From Sporomusa acidovorans (GTDB lineage Bacteria; Bacillota; Negativicutes; Sporomusales; Sporomusaceae), in the NCBI RefSeq assembly GCF_900101845.1, contig NZ_FNAM01000001.1:1-64000 (forward strand): a DNA stretch of 64,000 nucleotides, given 5' to 3'. Positions 51,361 to 60,437 of this stretch are shown piece after piece. Under the pieces are notes generated by a model. It was not told the DNA's origin and did not search any database. It saw nothing but the letters and a program-made list of their open reading frames with translations. Both the position numbers and the translations under genes were made by a program. Within the stretch, counting starts at the first letter, position 1. Each line of letters opens with the position of its first letter.

Positions 51361-52095
51361 ATGTTAGAACGTTTGCAGAAGATAATTGCTCAAGCGGGTA
51401 TTGCTTCACGCCGGGAGGCTGAGGAACTCATTAAAGCCGGCCGGGTAGCGGTTAACGGCAAGATTGTTACCGAACTTGGCACGAAAGTTGAACCAAGACG
51501 GGACCGGATCACCGTTGACAGCAAGCTCGTGAAAGCCGAAAAGTATAGATATATTTTACTGAACAAACCTAAAGGAGTAATAACGGCACTGGAAGATCCC
51601 CGTGGTCGCAAGACAGTTGCCGACCTTGTAGCCGATATTCCGGAAAGAATCTATCCGGTAGGAAGACTTGATTATAACACCGAAGGCTTGCTTATCATGA
51701 CTAATGATGGCGATTTGACTTATGCTTTAACACATCCTAGTCATGAAATTACGAAAACTTATTTAGCGAAAGTACATGGTTGTCCTCCCGAAGAAAAGCT
51801 CGACAAACTGCGTGTGGGTATTAAACTCGAAGATGGTGTAACTGCTCCGGCTAAAATAAATATTATTGCTATTGATCAAGAAAGAGAATTAACTACATTG
51901 GAGATTGCCATTCATGAAGGAAAAAACAGGGAAATTCGCCGCATGTGTGAAGCGATCGGCTATCCAGTAAAAAATCTTAAGCGAATTAGGTTTGCTTTTT
52001 TAACATTGGAAGGGCTTCGCCGAGGGCAGTACCGCCAACTGCTCGCTGGCGAAGTAGAAGAATTAAAGCGGCTTAGTAAAAAGCCAAACGTCTAA
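51361..52095 (+). CDS. rluB: Ribosomal large subunit pseudouridine synthase B
   Basis: 244 residues. S4 domain (1-60) followed by the RsuA/RluB catalytic domain with active Asp in GRLDYNTEGLLIMTNDG. Modifies 23S rRNA helix 89. AGTAGGAG upstream. In Bacillus rluB (ypuL) also lies after spmB. Confidence 0.95.
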   Translation: MLERLQKIIAQAGIASRREAEELIKAGRVAVNGKIVTELGTKVEPRRDRITVDSKLVKAEKYRYILLNKPKGVITALEDPRGRKTVADLVADIPERIYPVGRLDYNTEGLLIMTNDGDLTYALTHPSHEITKTYLAKVHGCPPEEKLDKLRVGIKLEDGVTAPAKINIIAIDQERELTTLEIAIHEGKNREIRRMCEAIGYPVKNLKRIRFAFLTLEGLRRGQYRQLLAGEVEELKRLSKKPNV

Positions 52096-52102
52096 GACGT
52101 TT

Positions 52103-52128
52103 ACCCTTATTTTCAATAAGGGTTTTTT
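52103..52128 (+). terminator. Terminator after rluB
   Basis: Perfect eight-base stem ACCCTTAT / ATAAGGGT with a TTTCA loop and six T residues. Confidence 0.85.
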
Positions 52129-52163
52129 ACTATTGGCAATCCAATAAAAAGTGAGTGTGAACT

Positions 52164-53402
52164 ATGAAACAAGTCTTAATCATCGGTGGTGGTGCTGCTG
52201 GTCTTATGGCCGCAATCAGCGCAGCCCGACATGGGGCAAAAGTAATCATATTGGAAAAAATGAAAGATCTGGGCCGTAAAATATTGATTACCGGAAAAGG
52301 CCGCTGCAATTTAACCAACAATTGCGATATTCCTGATTTAATAAAAAATATGCCGGGTAATGGAAATTTTTTATATAGTGCCTTTTATGCTTTTAACAAT
52401 CAGGATGTGATTGAACTTTTTAACCAGGCTGGTTTACCGACAAAAATAGAACGTGGTGGCCGGGTTTTTCCTGTAAGCGACCAAGCCAAAGATGTTGTTA
52501 AAACATTGGCCAAAGAATTGGCCAAACTAAATGTAACGGTTAGAGTAGGGCAACCTGTAAAACGGCTAATCATAGAAAATGGGCAGGCTGTCGGAGCCGT
52601 TACCGTTGATAACGAGTATCGGGCTGACGCCGTCATTGTGGCAACAGGCGGTGCTTCTTATCCAGGGACAGGTTCTTCGGGCGATGGTTATCGGTTGGCT
52701 CAGGCATGCGGACATACCATCGAACCACTCAAGCCTTCCCTTGTGCCACTTGAAGTGGAAGAAGAATGGGTAGCCGAACTACAAGGGTTGTCGCTCAAAA
52801 ATGTCAAGGCAACCGTTTTATATAACGAAAAAAAAGCTGCCGAAGAATTTGGCGAAATGTTATTTACGCATTATGGATTGTCGGGGCCTATTATCCTTTC
52901 CCTGAGCAAAAAAGTTGCCGAACTTCTTGCCGCCTATCCCACTCAAGAAGTTACCATAGCAATTAATCTCAAACCGGCACTAAGCGCCGAAACATTGGAC
53001 AAGCGCTTGCAGCGCGACTTTACCCAGTTTGCCAGGAAACAACTAAAAAACTCATTGCATGAACTGTTGCCAGCCAAATTAATTCCTGTTGTTATTGATT
53101 TATCTTTTATCGATCCGGATAAATTTGTACACCAGATTACCAAAGAAGAACGGTCTCGTCTGGTGGCTGTATTGCAACATCTAACTTTTACCATTACACA
53201 AACCAGACCAGTGGCTGAAGCGATAGTAACAGCCGGCGGTGTAAGCACGAAGGAAATTGAGGCACGTACCATGGAATCAAAATTAATCCAATCACTTTTT
53301 TGGGCCGGCGAAGTCATTGATATTGATGGTTATACCGGCGGGTATAATTTACAGGCGGCTTTTTCAACGGGATATGTGGCCGGTAAGTATGCTGCGATCT
53401 AA
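52164..53402 (+). CDS. BaiN/HI0933-family flavoprotein
   Basis: 412 residues. N-terminal IIGGGAAGLMAAISAA (5-20), KILITGKGRCNLTN (39-52), VATGGASYPGTGSSGDGY, and the C-terminal FWAGEVIDIDGYTGGYNLQAAFSTG, all characteristic of the HI0933 family (Bacillus YtfP). Probable NAD(P)H-dependent reductase; the Clostridium relative BaiN acts on bile-acid intermediates, but most members have no known substrate. Confidence 0.9.
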   Translation: MKQVLIIGGGAAGLMAAISAARHGAKVIILEKMKDLGRKILITGKGRCNLTNNCDIPDLIKNMPGNGNFLYSAFYAFNNQDVIELFNQAGLPTKIERGGRVFPVSDQAKDVVKTLAKELAKLNVTVRVGQPVKRLIIENGQAVGAVTVDNEYRADAVIVATGGASYPGTGSSGDGYRLAQACGHTIEPLKPSLVPLEVEEEWVAELQGLSLKNVKATVLYNEKKAAEEFGEMLFTHYGLSGPIILSLSKKVAELLAAYPTQEVTIAINLKPALSAETLDKRLQRDFTQFARKQLKNSLHELLPAKLIPVVIDLSFIDPDKFVHQITKEERSRLVAVLQHLTFTITQTRPVAEAIVTAGGVSTKEIEARTMESKLIQSLFWAGEVIDIDGYTGGYNLQAAFSTGYVAGKYAAI

Positions 53403-53434
53403 ATAAACGTTTTACTCTATATAGGAGGAGTTGT

Positions 53435-53992
53435 ATGGAGAACAGAAATCACAAGTTCCGCCACAAGCATTTTGCATATATTGATCGCTTACTTATAAGA
53501 CTGGCGACAAGTGCGATTGTTCTGTTATTAATAACTCAAGCACTCCTGCTAAATGGTGAAGCCAGAAAATACTTATCTCTTGTAGATCGACTAGAAGGAG
53601 AACAAATAACATCTCCTTCTGCAATGTATGCGATTGATGTTTCACGATCTGATTCAAATAGGGTATGGGGTACAGTAAATAAGGCGATTGCCAAATCAAT
53701 ACGTACGTTAAGATCCGGAAAAAATATTACGGTGCGTATGATTACTCCGTCAACCAGTGGCGATGCGTTTGTCACAATAAATGGCGAGATAGCAGGTAAC
53801 TTTGCCAAAGGGAAAGTAGAATTAACGGTTTTTGATGGCGATTATATGGAACTTGATATTACCGCTGTTGAAAAACCTGCTCAATTTATTATCGACACTC
53901 ATAAAAATGACATGATTTATCCGGCTGACGGCATCTTACTGGAAGGCAAAGATAATATTCTTGTTATTGGCAAAGTCATTTTTAAACAGTAA
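53435..53992 (+). CDS. Single-span membrane protein of unknown function
   Basis: 185 residues: basic His-rich N-terminus (1-18), one membrane helix (about 21-40), and an outer domain rich in beta-type segments (95-185, VTINGEIAG, KVELTVFDGDYMELDI). No family recognised. GGAGGAG seven bases before the ATG. It follows the BaiN-like gene by 32 bases and probably shares its transcript. Confidence 0.7.
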   Translation: MENRNHKFRHKHFAYIDRLLIRLATSAIVLLLITQALLLNGEARKYLSLVDRLEGEQITSPSAMYAIDVSRSDSNRVWGTVNKAIAKSIRTLRSGKNITVRMITPSTSGDAFVTINGEIAGNFAKGKVELTVFDGDYMELDITAVEKPAQFIIDTHKNDMIYPADGILLEGKDNILVIGKVIFKQ

Positions 53993-54120
53993 ATATACTT
54001 AATTATTGGCTGAGGTTGATGGAATAGAGAAACTTACCGGCAAACTGCAAAGATTAGAGGAAATTTTTGTTTAATAGGGAATTATAATGAATAGATTTTT
54101 GAGGTATTTGGAGGCTTACT

Positions 54121-55149
54121 ATGATTATTCTGATGAATGCAGCCACTACCGAACAAGTTAACCGGGTATTGGATAAGCTTCGTCAATTAGGTTTAGATAG
54201 TCATTTAATTACTGGCTTACATAGTAAAATAATTATGGCCAATGGCGACTTGTCTGTCTGTAATCCTGCGTTATACGAAAGAATGCCTGGAGTTGACAAA
54301 GTGCTGCTTGTTGAAACCCCCTATAAACTTGCAAGCAGAGAATTTCAGCGAGAGGATACGATTGTTACAGTTGGCTGTGCTAGTTTTGGGGGAAAAACCA
54401 TTCCTGTAATTGCCGGGCCATGTGCGATTGAAAGTTATGACCAGCTCTATCAGGCCGGTGTAACGGCAAAAGCGGCAGGAGCCGCTATGCTACGCGGCGG
54501 TGCTTACAAACCGCGCACTTCGCCGTATAGTTTTCAAGGACTTGAAAAAAAAGGACTTGAAATAATCAAGGCTGTAGGACGTGAATTAGAATTGCCTGTT
54601 GTTTCCGAAGTTACAGATCCTCGTAGCATCGATCTCTTTGCGGAACATGTGGATATGCTGCAAATAGGAACACGTAACATGCAGAATTTTGTCTTACTTA
54701 AGGAAGTTGCTCTCAGTAAGAAACCGATTTTATTGAAACGAGGCCTAGCGGCCACGATTGAAGAATGGTTAATGGCTGCCGAATACATTATGGCTAGCGG
54801 CAATAACCAAATCGTATTATGCGAAAGAGGTATTCGAACTTATGAAACCTTTACACGCAATACTCTGGACTTAACCGCTATACCGGTAATCAAACATGTA
54901 AGTCACTTACCTGTCATTGCTGATCCTAGTCACGGCACCGGCAGTTGGCGTTGGGTTAATCCTATGTCTAAGGCTGCGATCGCTGCCGGTGCCGACGGAC
55001 TTTTAATTGAAATGCATCCAAATCCGGAAGAAGCTTTATCTGATGGGCCGCAGTCACTGACTCCTGAAAATTTTTCCCAGCTTATGACAGATCTGGACGG
55101 ATTAACTGGAGCGCTCGGGCGGTTACTATACAAAAATAAAGGGGAGTAG
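54121..55149 (+). CDS. aroF: 3-deoxy-7-phosphoheptulonate synthase (type I-beta)
   Basis: 342 residues. N-terminal ferredoxin-like regulatory domain (1-75) followed by the barrel with VIAGPCAIES, RGGAYKPRTSPYSFQG, LLKRGL and ADPSHGTG. First step of aromatic biosynthesis, from PEP and erythrose 4-phosphate. The extra N-terminal domain is linked to aromatic amino-acid feedback in this class. TTGGAGG precedes ATG. Confidence 0.95.
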   Translation: MIILMNAATTEQVNRVLDKLRQLGLDSHLITGLHSKIIMANGDLSVCNPALYERMPGVDKVLLVETPYKLASREFQREDTIVTVGCASFGGKTIPVIAGPCAIESYDQLYQAGVTAKAAGAAMLRGGAYKPRTSPYSFQGLEKKGLEIIKAVGRELELPVVSEVTDPRSIDLFAEHVDMLQIGTRNMQNFVLLKEVALSKKPILLKRGLAATIEEWLMAAEYIMASGNNQIVLCERGIRTYETFTRNTLDLTAIPVIKHVSHLPVIADPSHGTGSWRWVNPMSKAAIAAGADGLLIEMHPNPEEALSDGPQSLTPENFSQLMTDLDGLTGALGRLLYKNKGE

Positions 55150-55152
55150 CTA

Positions 55153-56469
55153 ATGGGTCAAAATATACAAATACAGCCAACCGGTAATCTGACAGGGTCA
55201 GTCAATATTCCTGGCGATAAATCGATATCGCACCGCAGTATCATGTTGGCCGGGCTGGCCAATACACCGGTAAAAGTGACCAATTTTTTGCACGCTGCGG
55301 ACTGCTGGTCAACAATTAATTGTATGCGGGCATTAGGGGTTAGTGTTGATCAGGATAAAGAGGGTGCGCTTACAGTAACCGGCAATGGCTTTTATGGACT
55401 AAGGGAACCAAAAAATATACTTGATGCCGGTAACTCCGGAACCACCATCAGGTTATTGACCGGCTTACTGGGTGCGCAGCCTTTTTTTAGTATTATAACG
55501 GGCGATGCCTCGCTGCGAAAACGTCCAATGGCCCGTGTTATAACACCACTGATCCAAATGGGATTACATATTGTAGGACGCGAGCAGTCGCGCTATGCGC
55601 CTTTGGCTATTCATGCGGCCGAACAAATACGGGGTATCGAATATGATATGCCTGTTGCCAGTGCGCAAGTAAAGTCAGCTATCCTGCTTGCTGCCCTTTA
55701 CGCTAGTTCTCCTACTGTGCTGCATGAAACGATGCCTTCACGTGATCATACGGAGCGGATGTTTGAAACATTCGGGATACCTGTAAAAAGGGTAGGAAAC
55801 TCTATTATTTTGGAACCGGTAAAACAACTTCAGGCGCCGGAACATATTAACGTGCCTGGTGATATTAGCTCTGCTGCTTTTTGGCTAATTGCCGCTTCGA
55901 TCATTCCTAACAGTCAGTTAGTATTACATAATGTTGGCATTAATCCTACGCGCACAGGTATTCTTGATATTTTACAGCAAATGGGTGCAGATATCACTGT
56001 TACTAACGAACGCTGGAGCGGAAGAGAACCGGTTGCCGATCTTGTTGTGCGTTCAGCTAAGCTGAAAGGTGTCACCGTCGAAGCTGAAATTATTCCACGA
56101 CTTATTGATGAAATTCCCATTCTGGCGGTAGCTGCTTCATTTGCTCAGGGTCAAACGATTATCAAAGGCGCTGAAGAATTACGGGTAAAGGAAACAGACC
56201 GTCTCAAAGCGATTTCCTTAGAACTTGGAAAAATGGGTGCCCGGATTACTGAAACGGCAGATGGGCTTATTATTGATGGATCACAGTCATTACATGCAGC
56301 ACTATGCCATTCCCATGACGATCATCGTATGGCTATGGCATTAGCAATTGCCGGCTTAGCAGCCCGCGGTGTTGAAATCGAAGAAGCTGATTGTGTAAAA
56401 ATTTCTTATCCTGATTTCTTTGCCGTGTTAGCTGATTTAAGCTCAGGATTAACGGGAGGTAAGCAATGA
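55153..56469 (+). CDS. aroA: 3-phosphoshikimate 1-carboxyvinyltransferase (EPSP synthase)
   Basis: 438 residues. GDKSISHRSIMLAGLA near the N-terminus, LDAGNSGTTIRLLTGLL, and KETDRLKAIS with the substrate-binding residues; DHRMAMALAIAGL near the C-terminus. Alanine at residue 103 region follows the class II-like GNSGT form. Starts four bases after aroF and overlaps cmk by four, forming an aroF-aroA-cmk-plsC run. Confidence 0.95.
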   Translation: MGQNIQIQPTGNLTGSVNIPGDKSISHRSIMLAGLANTPVKVTNFLHAADCWSTINCMRALGVSVDQDKEGALTVTGNGFYGLREPKNILDAGNSGTTIRLLTGLLGAQPFFSIITGDASLRKRPMARVITPLIQMGLHIVGREQSRYAPLAIHAAEQIRGIEYDMPVASAQVKSAILLAALYASSPTVLHETMPSRDHTERMFETFGIPVKRVGNSIILEPVKQLQAPEHINVPGDISSAAFWLIAASIIPNSQLVLHNVGINPTRTGILDILQQMGADITVTNERWSGREPVADLVVRSAKLKGVTVEAEIIPRLIDEIPILAVAASFAQGQTIIKGAEELRVKETDRLKAISLELGKMGARITETADGLIIDGSQSLHAALCHSHDDHRMAMALAIAGLAARGVEIEEADCVKISYPDFFAVLADLSSGLTGGKQ

Positions 56470-57140
56470 AACGTTTAAATATTGCCATTGACGGGCCGGC
56501 AGGGGCAGGAAAGAGCACAGTGGCCAAACTTACTGCTCAAAAACTTGGATATACTTACATTGATACCGGCGCTATGTATCGGGCGGTAGCCTGGCAGGCA
56601 CTTAAAAAAGGCGTTGAGCATGATAATCGTGCAATTGCCGAATTAGCCTGTAATCTTGATTTGAAACTAACAAATATTGATAACAAAACTAATGTAACTG
56701 TGGCCGGCCATGACATAACGGAGGCAATCCGTACACCGGAGGTCAGTCGGTTAGTACCCAAGGTGGCTCAAGTCGGTGAACTTAGAGAGGTCATGCTAAA
56801 ACTGCAGCAAGACATGGCCAAACCAGGCGGTGTTGTTATGGACGGCCGTGATATTGGTACACGTGTCTTACCTCATGCGGATATAAAAGTTTTTTTAACA
56901 GCTTCTATTGCTGAACGAGCAAGAAGACGCTGGCAGGAATTAACGGCCAAAGGATATTCTATATCCCTCGCTGAACTGGAAGCTGAAATTGCCTGCCGGG
57001 ATAAAGAGGATTGTGAGCGGGAAATTGCACCTTTAGTCGCTGCGCCTGATGCAATTAATATTGATACGACCAATTTGTCCATTGATGCTACGGTGGCGTC
57101 AATTTTAGAGTTGCACAGGGAGAAACAAGCAAGTGTATGA
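56466..57140 (+). CDS. cmk: Cytidylate kinase
   Basis: 224 residues. P-loop IDGPAGAGKSTVAK (7-20), TGAMYRAVAW, DGRDIGTRVLP and the DNxD-like IDTTNLS end. Phosphorylates CMP and dCMP. Conserved neighbour of aroA and rpsA in many bacteria, as here with plsC next. Confidence 0.96.
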   Translation: MKRLNIAIDGPAGAGKSTVAKLTAQKLGYTYIDTGAMYRAVAWQALKKGVEHDNRAIAELACNLDLKLTNIDNKTNVTVAGHDITEAIRTPEVSRLVPKVAQVGELREVMLKLQQDMAKPGGVVMDGRDIGTRVLPHADIKVFLTASIAERARRRWQELTAKGYSISLAELEAEIACRDKEDCEREIAPLVAAPDAINIDTTNLSIDATVASILELHREKQASV

Positions 57141-57738
57141 ATTATTGCGTATTCTTTTTACTACACTTTTCTCTATTGTTTTTCGCTGGCAAATTATAGG
57201 TGCAGAAAATATTCCCCCGGGTGGCGTTATTATTGCGGCAAACCATATAAGCCTCTGGGATCCGCCGGTAATTGGTAGCGCCTTATCGCGGAGGATTCAC
57301 TTTATGGCTAAAGAAGAATTATTTACTAACCGAATATTTAGTTGGATCATTACTAAATTAGGAGCTTTTCCTGTAAAACGTGGTACTGCTGACCGGACCG
57401 CCATTCGAACCGCTTTAACAATTCTGGAAAAAGGTGCTGTCCTTGGCATATTTCCAGAAGGTACTCGAAGTAAAAATGGAAAATTAGGCAATCCCGAACC
57501 TGGTTTGGCTCTACTTGCGCTTAAAGCCGGCGTCCCCATTATACCTACAGCTGTAATTGGTACCAACAAAGTTTTTAGCAATGGCTGTTTGTTGCCTAGG
57601 TTTAAAGTGATATTTGGCAACCCAATAATCCTTAGTCGCAGTGAAACTGTCAAAGAAAGTATGGAAGCCATGAGTAGCAAAGTTATGACGGAGATTGGTA
57701 ACCTGCTTGAGCGGGCAGATGCGGATAAGCCGGTATAG
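57133..57738 (+). CDS. plsC: 1-acyl-sn-glycerol-3-phosphate acyltransferase
   Basis: 201 residues. Acyltransferase motif NHISLWDPP (HX4D), FPVKRG, and FPEGTRSKNG. Makes phosphatidic acid at the membrane. GTG start overlapping cmk by eight bases, behind AGGGAG. Confidence 0.94.
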   Translation: MYELLRILFTTLFSIVFRWQIIGAENIPPGGVIIAANHISLWDPPVIGSALSRRIHFMAKEELFTNRIFSWIITKLGAFPVKRGTADRTAIRTALTILEKGAVLGIFPEGTRSKNGKLGNPEPGLALLALKAGVPIIPTAVIGTNKVFSNGCLLPRFKVIFGNPIILSRSETVKESMEAMSSKVMTEIGNLLERADADKPV

Positions 57739-57740
57739 CT

Positions 57741-59465
57741 ATGGAAAACACTACAATTGGGCTACTGGACGGAAACCTATCAATAATCCTAGTGCAGCGG
57801 ATTGCCATCATCGCTGTGTTTGCTTATGTATTATCCCATATGCAAGTGTTTCGTTTACTTTTCAAGGAAAAAACCACAGCTCGCGAAAAGATGGTATTGG
57901 TCTTTATTTTTTCGCTAATTTCTATCGTAGGCACTTATTTTGGCATCCCCATTGAAGGTGCGCTTGCTAACGTCCGGGATACCGGCGCTATTGTTGCAGG
58001 CCTTCTGGCAGGACCGGCCGTCGGGACAGCGGTTGGCATGATTAGTGGGAGTCATCGCATTTATTTAGGAGGCTATACCGCTTTACAATGCGGCCTTGCT
58101 ACTATGATTGGCGGCGTTCTGGCCGGCTACATCCATGTACGGACAAAACCTAAATCGCCGGAGTGGATTACGGGAATTATTACCGGCAGTTGTGTTATTT
58201 TGCTCAGCATGGGGTTAATTATCCTGTTTGCCAAGCCCTATGAAACAGCAGTATCGCTTGTTACACAAATAACAATACCAATGGTTCTGGCTAATGCGCT
58301 GGGTATTGCCATCTTTATGATTATTATTCATAATGCCAGGGAACATCAGACCAAAATTGCCGCCTTACAAACCCATAAAGCACTTAGAATCGCAAATATT
58401 ACATTACCTCATTTCCGGCAGGGACTCAATTCGACATCTGCTGAGAAGGTGGCTGCCAACATATTAAGTATGACTTCGGCTGCGGCAGTAGCTATTACTG
58501 ATTTGGAACGTGTTTTAGCGCATGTTGGCTTAGGTAGTGACCATCACGTAACGGGAATGCAAATAGTGACGAAATTAACCAGAGCTTGTTTAACTCAAAA
58601 ACAGGTCACTGTAGCGCAAAGTCAAGAAGAAATTGGCTGTAAAGTACCAGCTTGTCCTCTGAAATCGGCCATTGTAGTACCGCTGTACTGCCGGGAAGAA
58701 CTTGTCGGTACGTTAAAAATTTATTATGCACGCGAAGAGGCACTGACGGCGCTTGATATCGAATTTGCACAAGGACTTGGACAGGTATTTAGTACGCAAC
58801 TGGAATTATCAGCGCTTCAGCATAAAGCAGAATTGGCCGCAAAGGCCGAGCTTAAAGCACTCAGGGCTCAGATTAATCCCCATTTTCTGTTCAATGCTCT
58901 TAATACCATTGTTTCTTTCTGCCGTACCAATCCGGAAAAAGCACGCAGCCTTCTAATTGAGCTAAGTGAGTTTTTCCGGCGAAGTCTGAAAACAGCACGT
59001 GATTTTGTAACACTCAGTGAAGAACTTGAACATGTAGATTCTTACCTGGCACTTGAACAAGCACGATTTGGTGACAGGTTAACAATTAAACAAGAAATTG
59101 AGCCCGATACGTTAAATATACTAATTCCTACGTTCACTCTTCAGCCTTTGGTGGAGAATGCAGTTAAACATGGCTTGTTAGCTAAGACTGATGGCGGAAC
59201 CATTACCATTGTAGCGAAAAAAATAGAAAATCAAGTTGAAATTCTTATCAATGACGATGGCATAGGAATTTCACCTGACATCCAAAAACAAGTATTGGAG
59301 TATGGTTTTGGTAAAGGGGCAGGTGTAGGGCTGACTAATGTGAATGAGCGCTTAAAAACGATTTATGGAACCAAACACGCCCTTACCATTACCAGCATAA
59401 TGGGGGAAGGTACATCAATACGGCTGCATATTCCTGTAAATATGGAGGTTGTAGATGATGACTGA
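57741..59465 (+). CDS. LytS-type sensor histidine kinase
   Basis: 574 residues. Five to six membrane helices in a 5TMR-LYT sensor domain (about 14-200, with NVRDTGAIVAGLLAGP), a GAF domain (about 225-355) containing C300 and C305, the His kinase domain with H381 in NPHFLFNALNTI, and an ATPase domain with LVENAVKHG. Same order as BtsS/YehU and LytS. The next gene is its LytTR regulator and beyond it lies a CstA-type transporter, so pyruvate or another small carbon source is a likely signal by analogy with BtsS. Confidence 0.92.
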   Translation: MENTTIGLLDGNLSIILVQRIAIIAVFAYVLSHMQVFRLLFKEKTTAREKMVLVFIFSLISIVGTYFGIPIEGALANVRDTGAIVAGLLAGPAVGTAVGMISGSHRIYLGGYTALQCGLATMIGGVLAGYIHVRTKPKSPEWITGIITGSCVILLSMGLIILFAKPYETAVSLVTQITIPMVLANALGIAIFMIIIHNAREHQTKIAALQTHKALRIANITLPHFRQGLNSTSAEKVAANILSMTSAAAVAITDLERVLAHVGLGSDHHVTGMQIVTKLTRACLTQKQVTVAQSQEEIGCKVPACPLKSAIVVPLYCREELVGTLKIYYAREEALTALDIEFAQGLGQVFSTQLELSALQHKAELAAKAELKALRAQINPHFLFNALNTIVSFCRTNPEKARSLLIELSEFFRRSLKTARDFVTLSEELEHVDSYLALEQARFGDRLTIKQEIEPDTLNILIPTFTLQPLVENAVKHGLLAKTDGGTITIVAKKIENQVEILINDDGIGISPDIQKQVLEYGFGKGAGVGLTNVNERLKTIYGTKHALTITSIMGEGTSIRLHIPVNMEVVDDD

Positions 59466-60225
59466 TCAATTATGTATCATCAGAGTAATTATTGTGGATG
59501 ATGAAGAACCGGCACGAAGTGAGCTAAGATTCTTATTGGAACAATTTGAAGAAGTTGAAATTGTAGGTGAGTTTTCAAGCGGCGAAGCCGCTCTTAAGGC
59601 AATAACGTCTTTGCGTCCGCATTTAATCTTTGTAGATATTGAGATGCCGGGAATAAGCGGCCTGCAAACTGCTGAAAAAATGAAAATAGCAGAAACATTT
59701 CCGTTAGTTGTTTTTGCAACTGCCCACGAAGAATTCGCTGTGAAGGCTTTTGAACTCAATGCGGCTGACTATTTACTTAAACCCTTTTCCAGCAAAAGGG
59801 TCGCTAAATGCATTGACAAGGTTCGGACTCGCTTAGCGGAAGCCGAGCAGGCCCTGATAAAAAAGCAAGATACTGATTTAGCCGGGCGTTATAGCCTGCA
59901 GAAACTTGCTATTGAATATAATGGCAAAGCAGTTGTAATTGCTAGCAAGGATATTATTGCGGCGTATTGTACGGAAGGGCAGTTATTAATTCGCACTGCC
60001 GACAAGTGTTATTATTCCAACATGCCACTTCAGGATTTGCAGTCCCGTCTGGATGACCGCCTATTCTTTCGAACCCACCGCGCCTATCTTGTTAATATTG
60101 AGAAAATACGCGAGATAATTCCTTGGTTTAACGGCACATATAACTTAATATTAGAAGGTCTAGATGAAGAAATTCCCGTTAGCCGTCAGCAAGTTTCTAA
60201 ACTAAAGAAATTGTTTGGATTATAA
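59455..60225 (+). CDS. LytTR-family response regulator
   Basis: 256 residues. Receiver domain with D15/D16, phosphoacceptor D61 (IFVDIEMPG) and conserved Lys in LLKPFSS; LytTR DNA-binding domain (about 150-255) with FRTHRAYLVNIEKI. Overlaps the kinase gene by 11 bases. ATG 59455 or 59458 may start; ATGGAGG lies upstream. Probably controls the transporter gene downstream. Confidence 0.94.
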   Translation: MMTDQLCIIRVIIVDDEEPARSELRFLLEQFEEVEIVGEFSSGEAALKAITSLRPHLIFVDIEMPGISGLQTAEKMKIAETFPLVVFATAHEEFAVKAFELNAADYLLKPFSSKRVAKCIDKVRTRLAEAEQALIKKQDTDLAGRYSLQKLAIEYNGKAVVIASKDIIAAYCTEGQLLIRTADKCYYSNMPLQDLQSRLDDRLFFRTHRAYLVNIEKIREIIPWFNGTYNLILEGLDEEIPVSRQQVSKLKKLFGL

Positions 60226-60247
60226 GAGCGTAACTATTTTGTATTTG

Positions 60248-60281
60248 ACCAGGACATTAGTGTATTTCGTCCTGGTTTTTT
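60248..60281 (+). terminator. Terminator after the LytTR gene
   Basis: Perfect eight-base stem ACCAGGAC / GTCCTGGT with a 13-base loop and six T residues. It separates the regulatory pair from the transporter gene. Confidence 0.85.
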
Positions 60282-60437
60282 GTCATTTCATCAGATACAT
60301 CTTGCCTGTTTAACCTATATACTGTATTATTTGAAATATAAAGAAAATTGTAACAGAAAGGAGGACAGGGTTAGTATTTAAGGCCTTTTTTCTATCATTT
60401 TTTTGTAATTGTATTCTTGAAAGGAGGACTAATTTTT
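60282..60437 (+). promoter_or_regulatory. Leader of the cstA-type gene with a repeated ribosome-site block
   Basis: The block GAAAGGAGGAC occurs at 60356-60366 and again at 60419-60429, each downstream of an ATTGTAA. Only the second is followed by a start codon at the right distance. I could not define LytTR operator repeats or a convincing promoter here. Confidence 0.45.
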
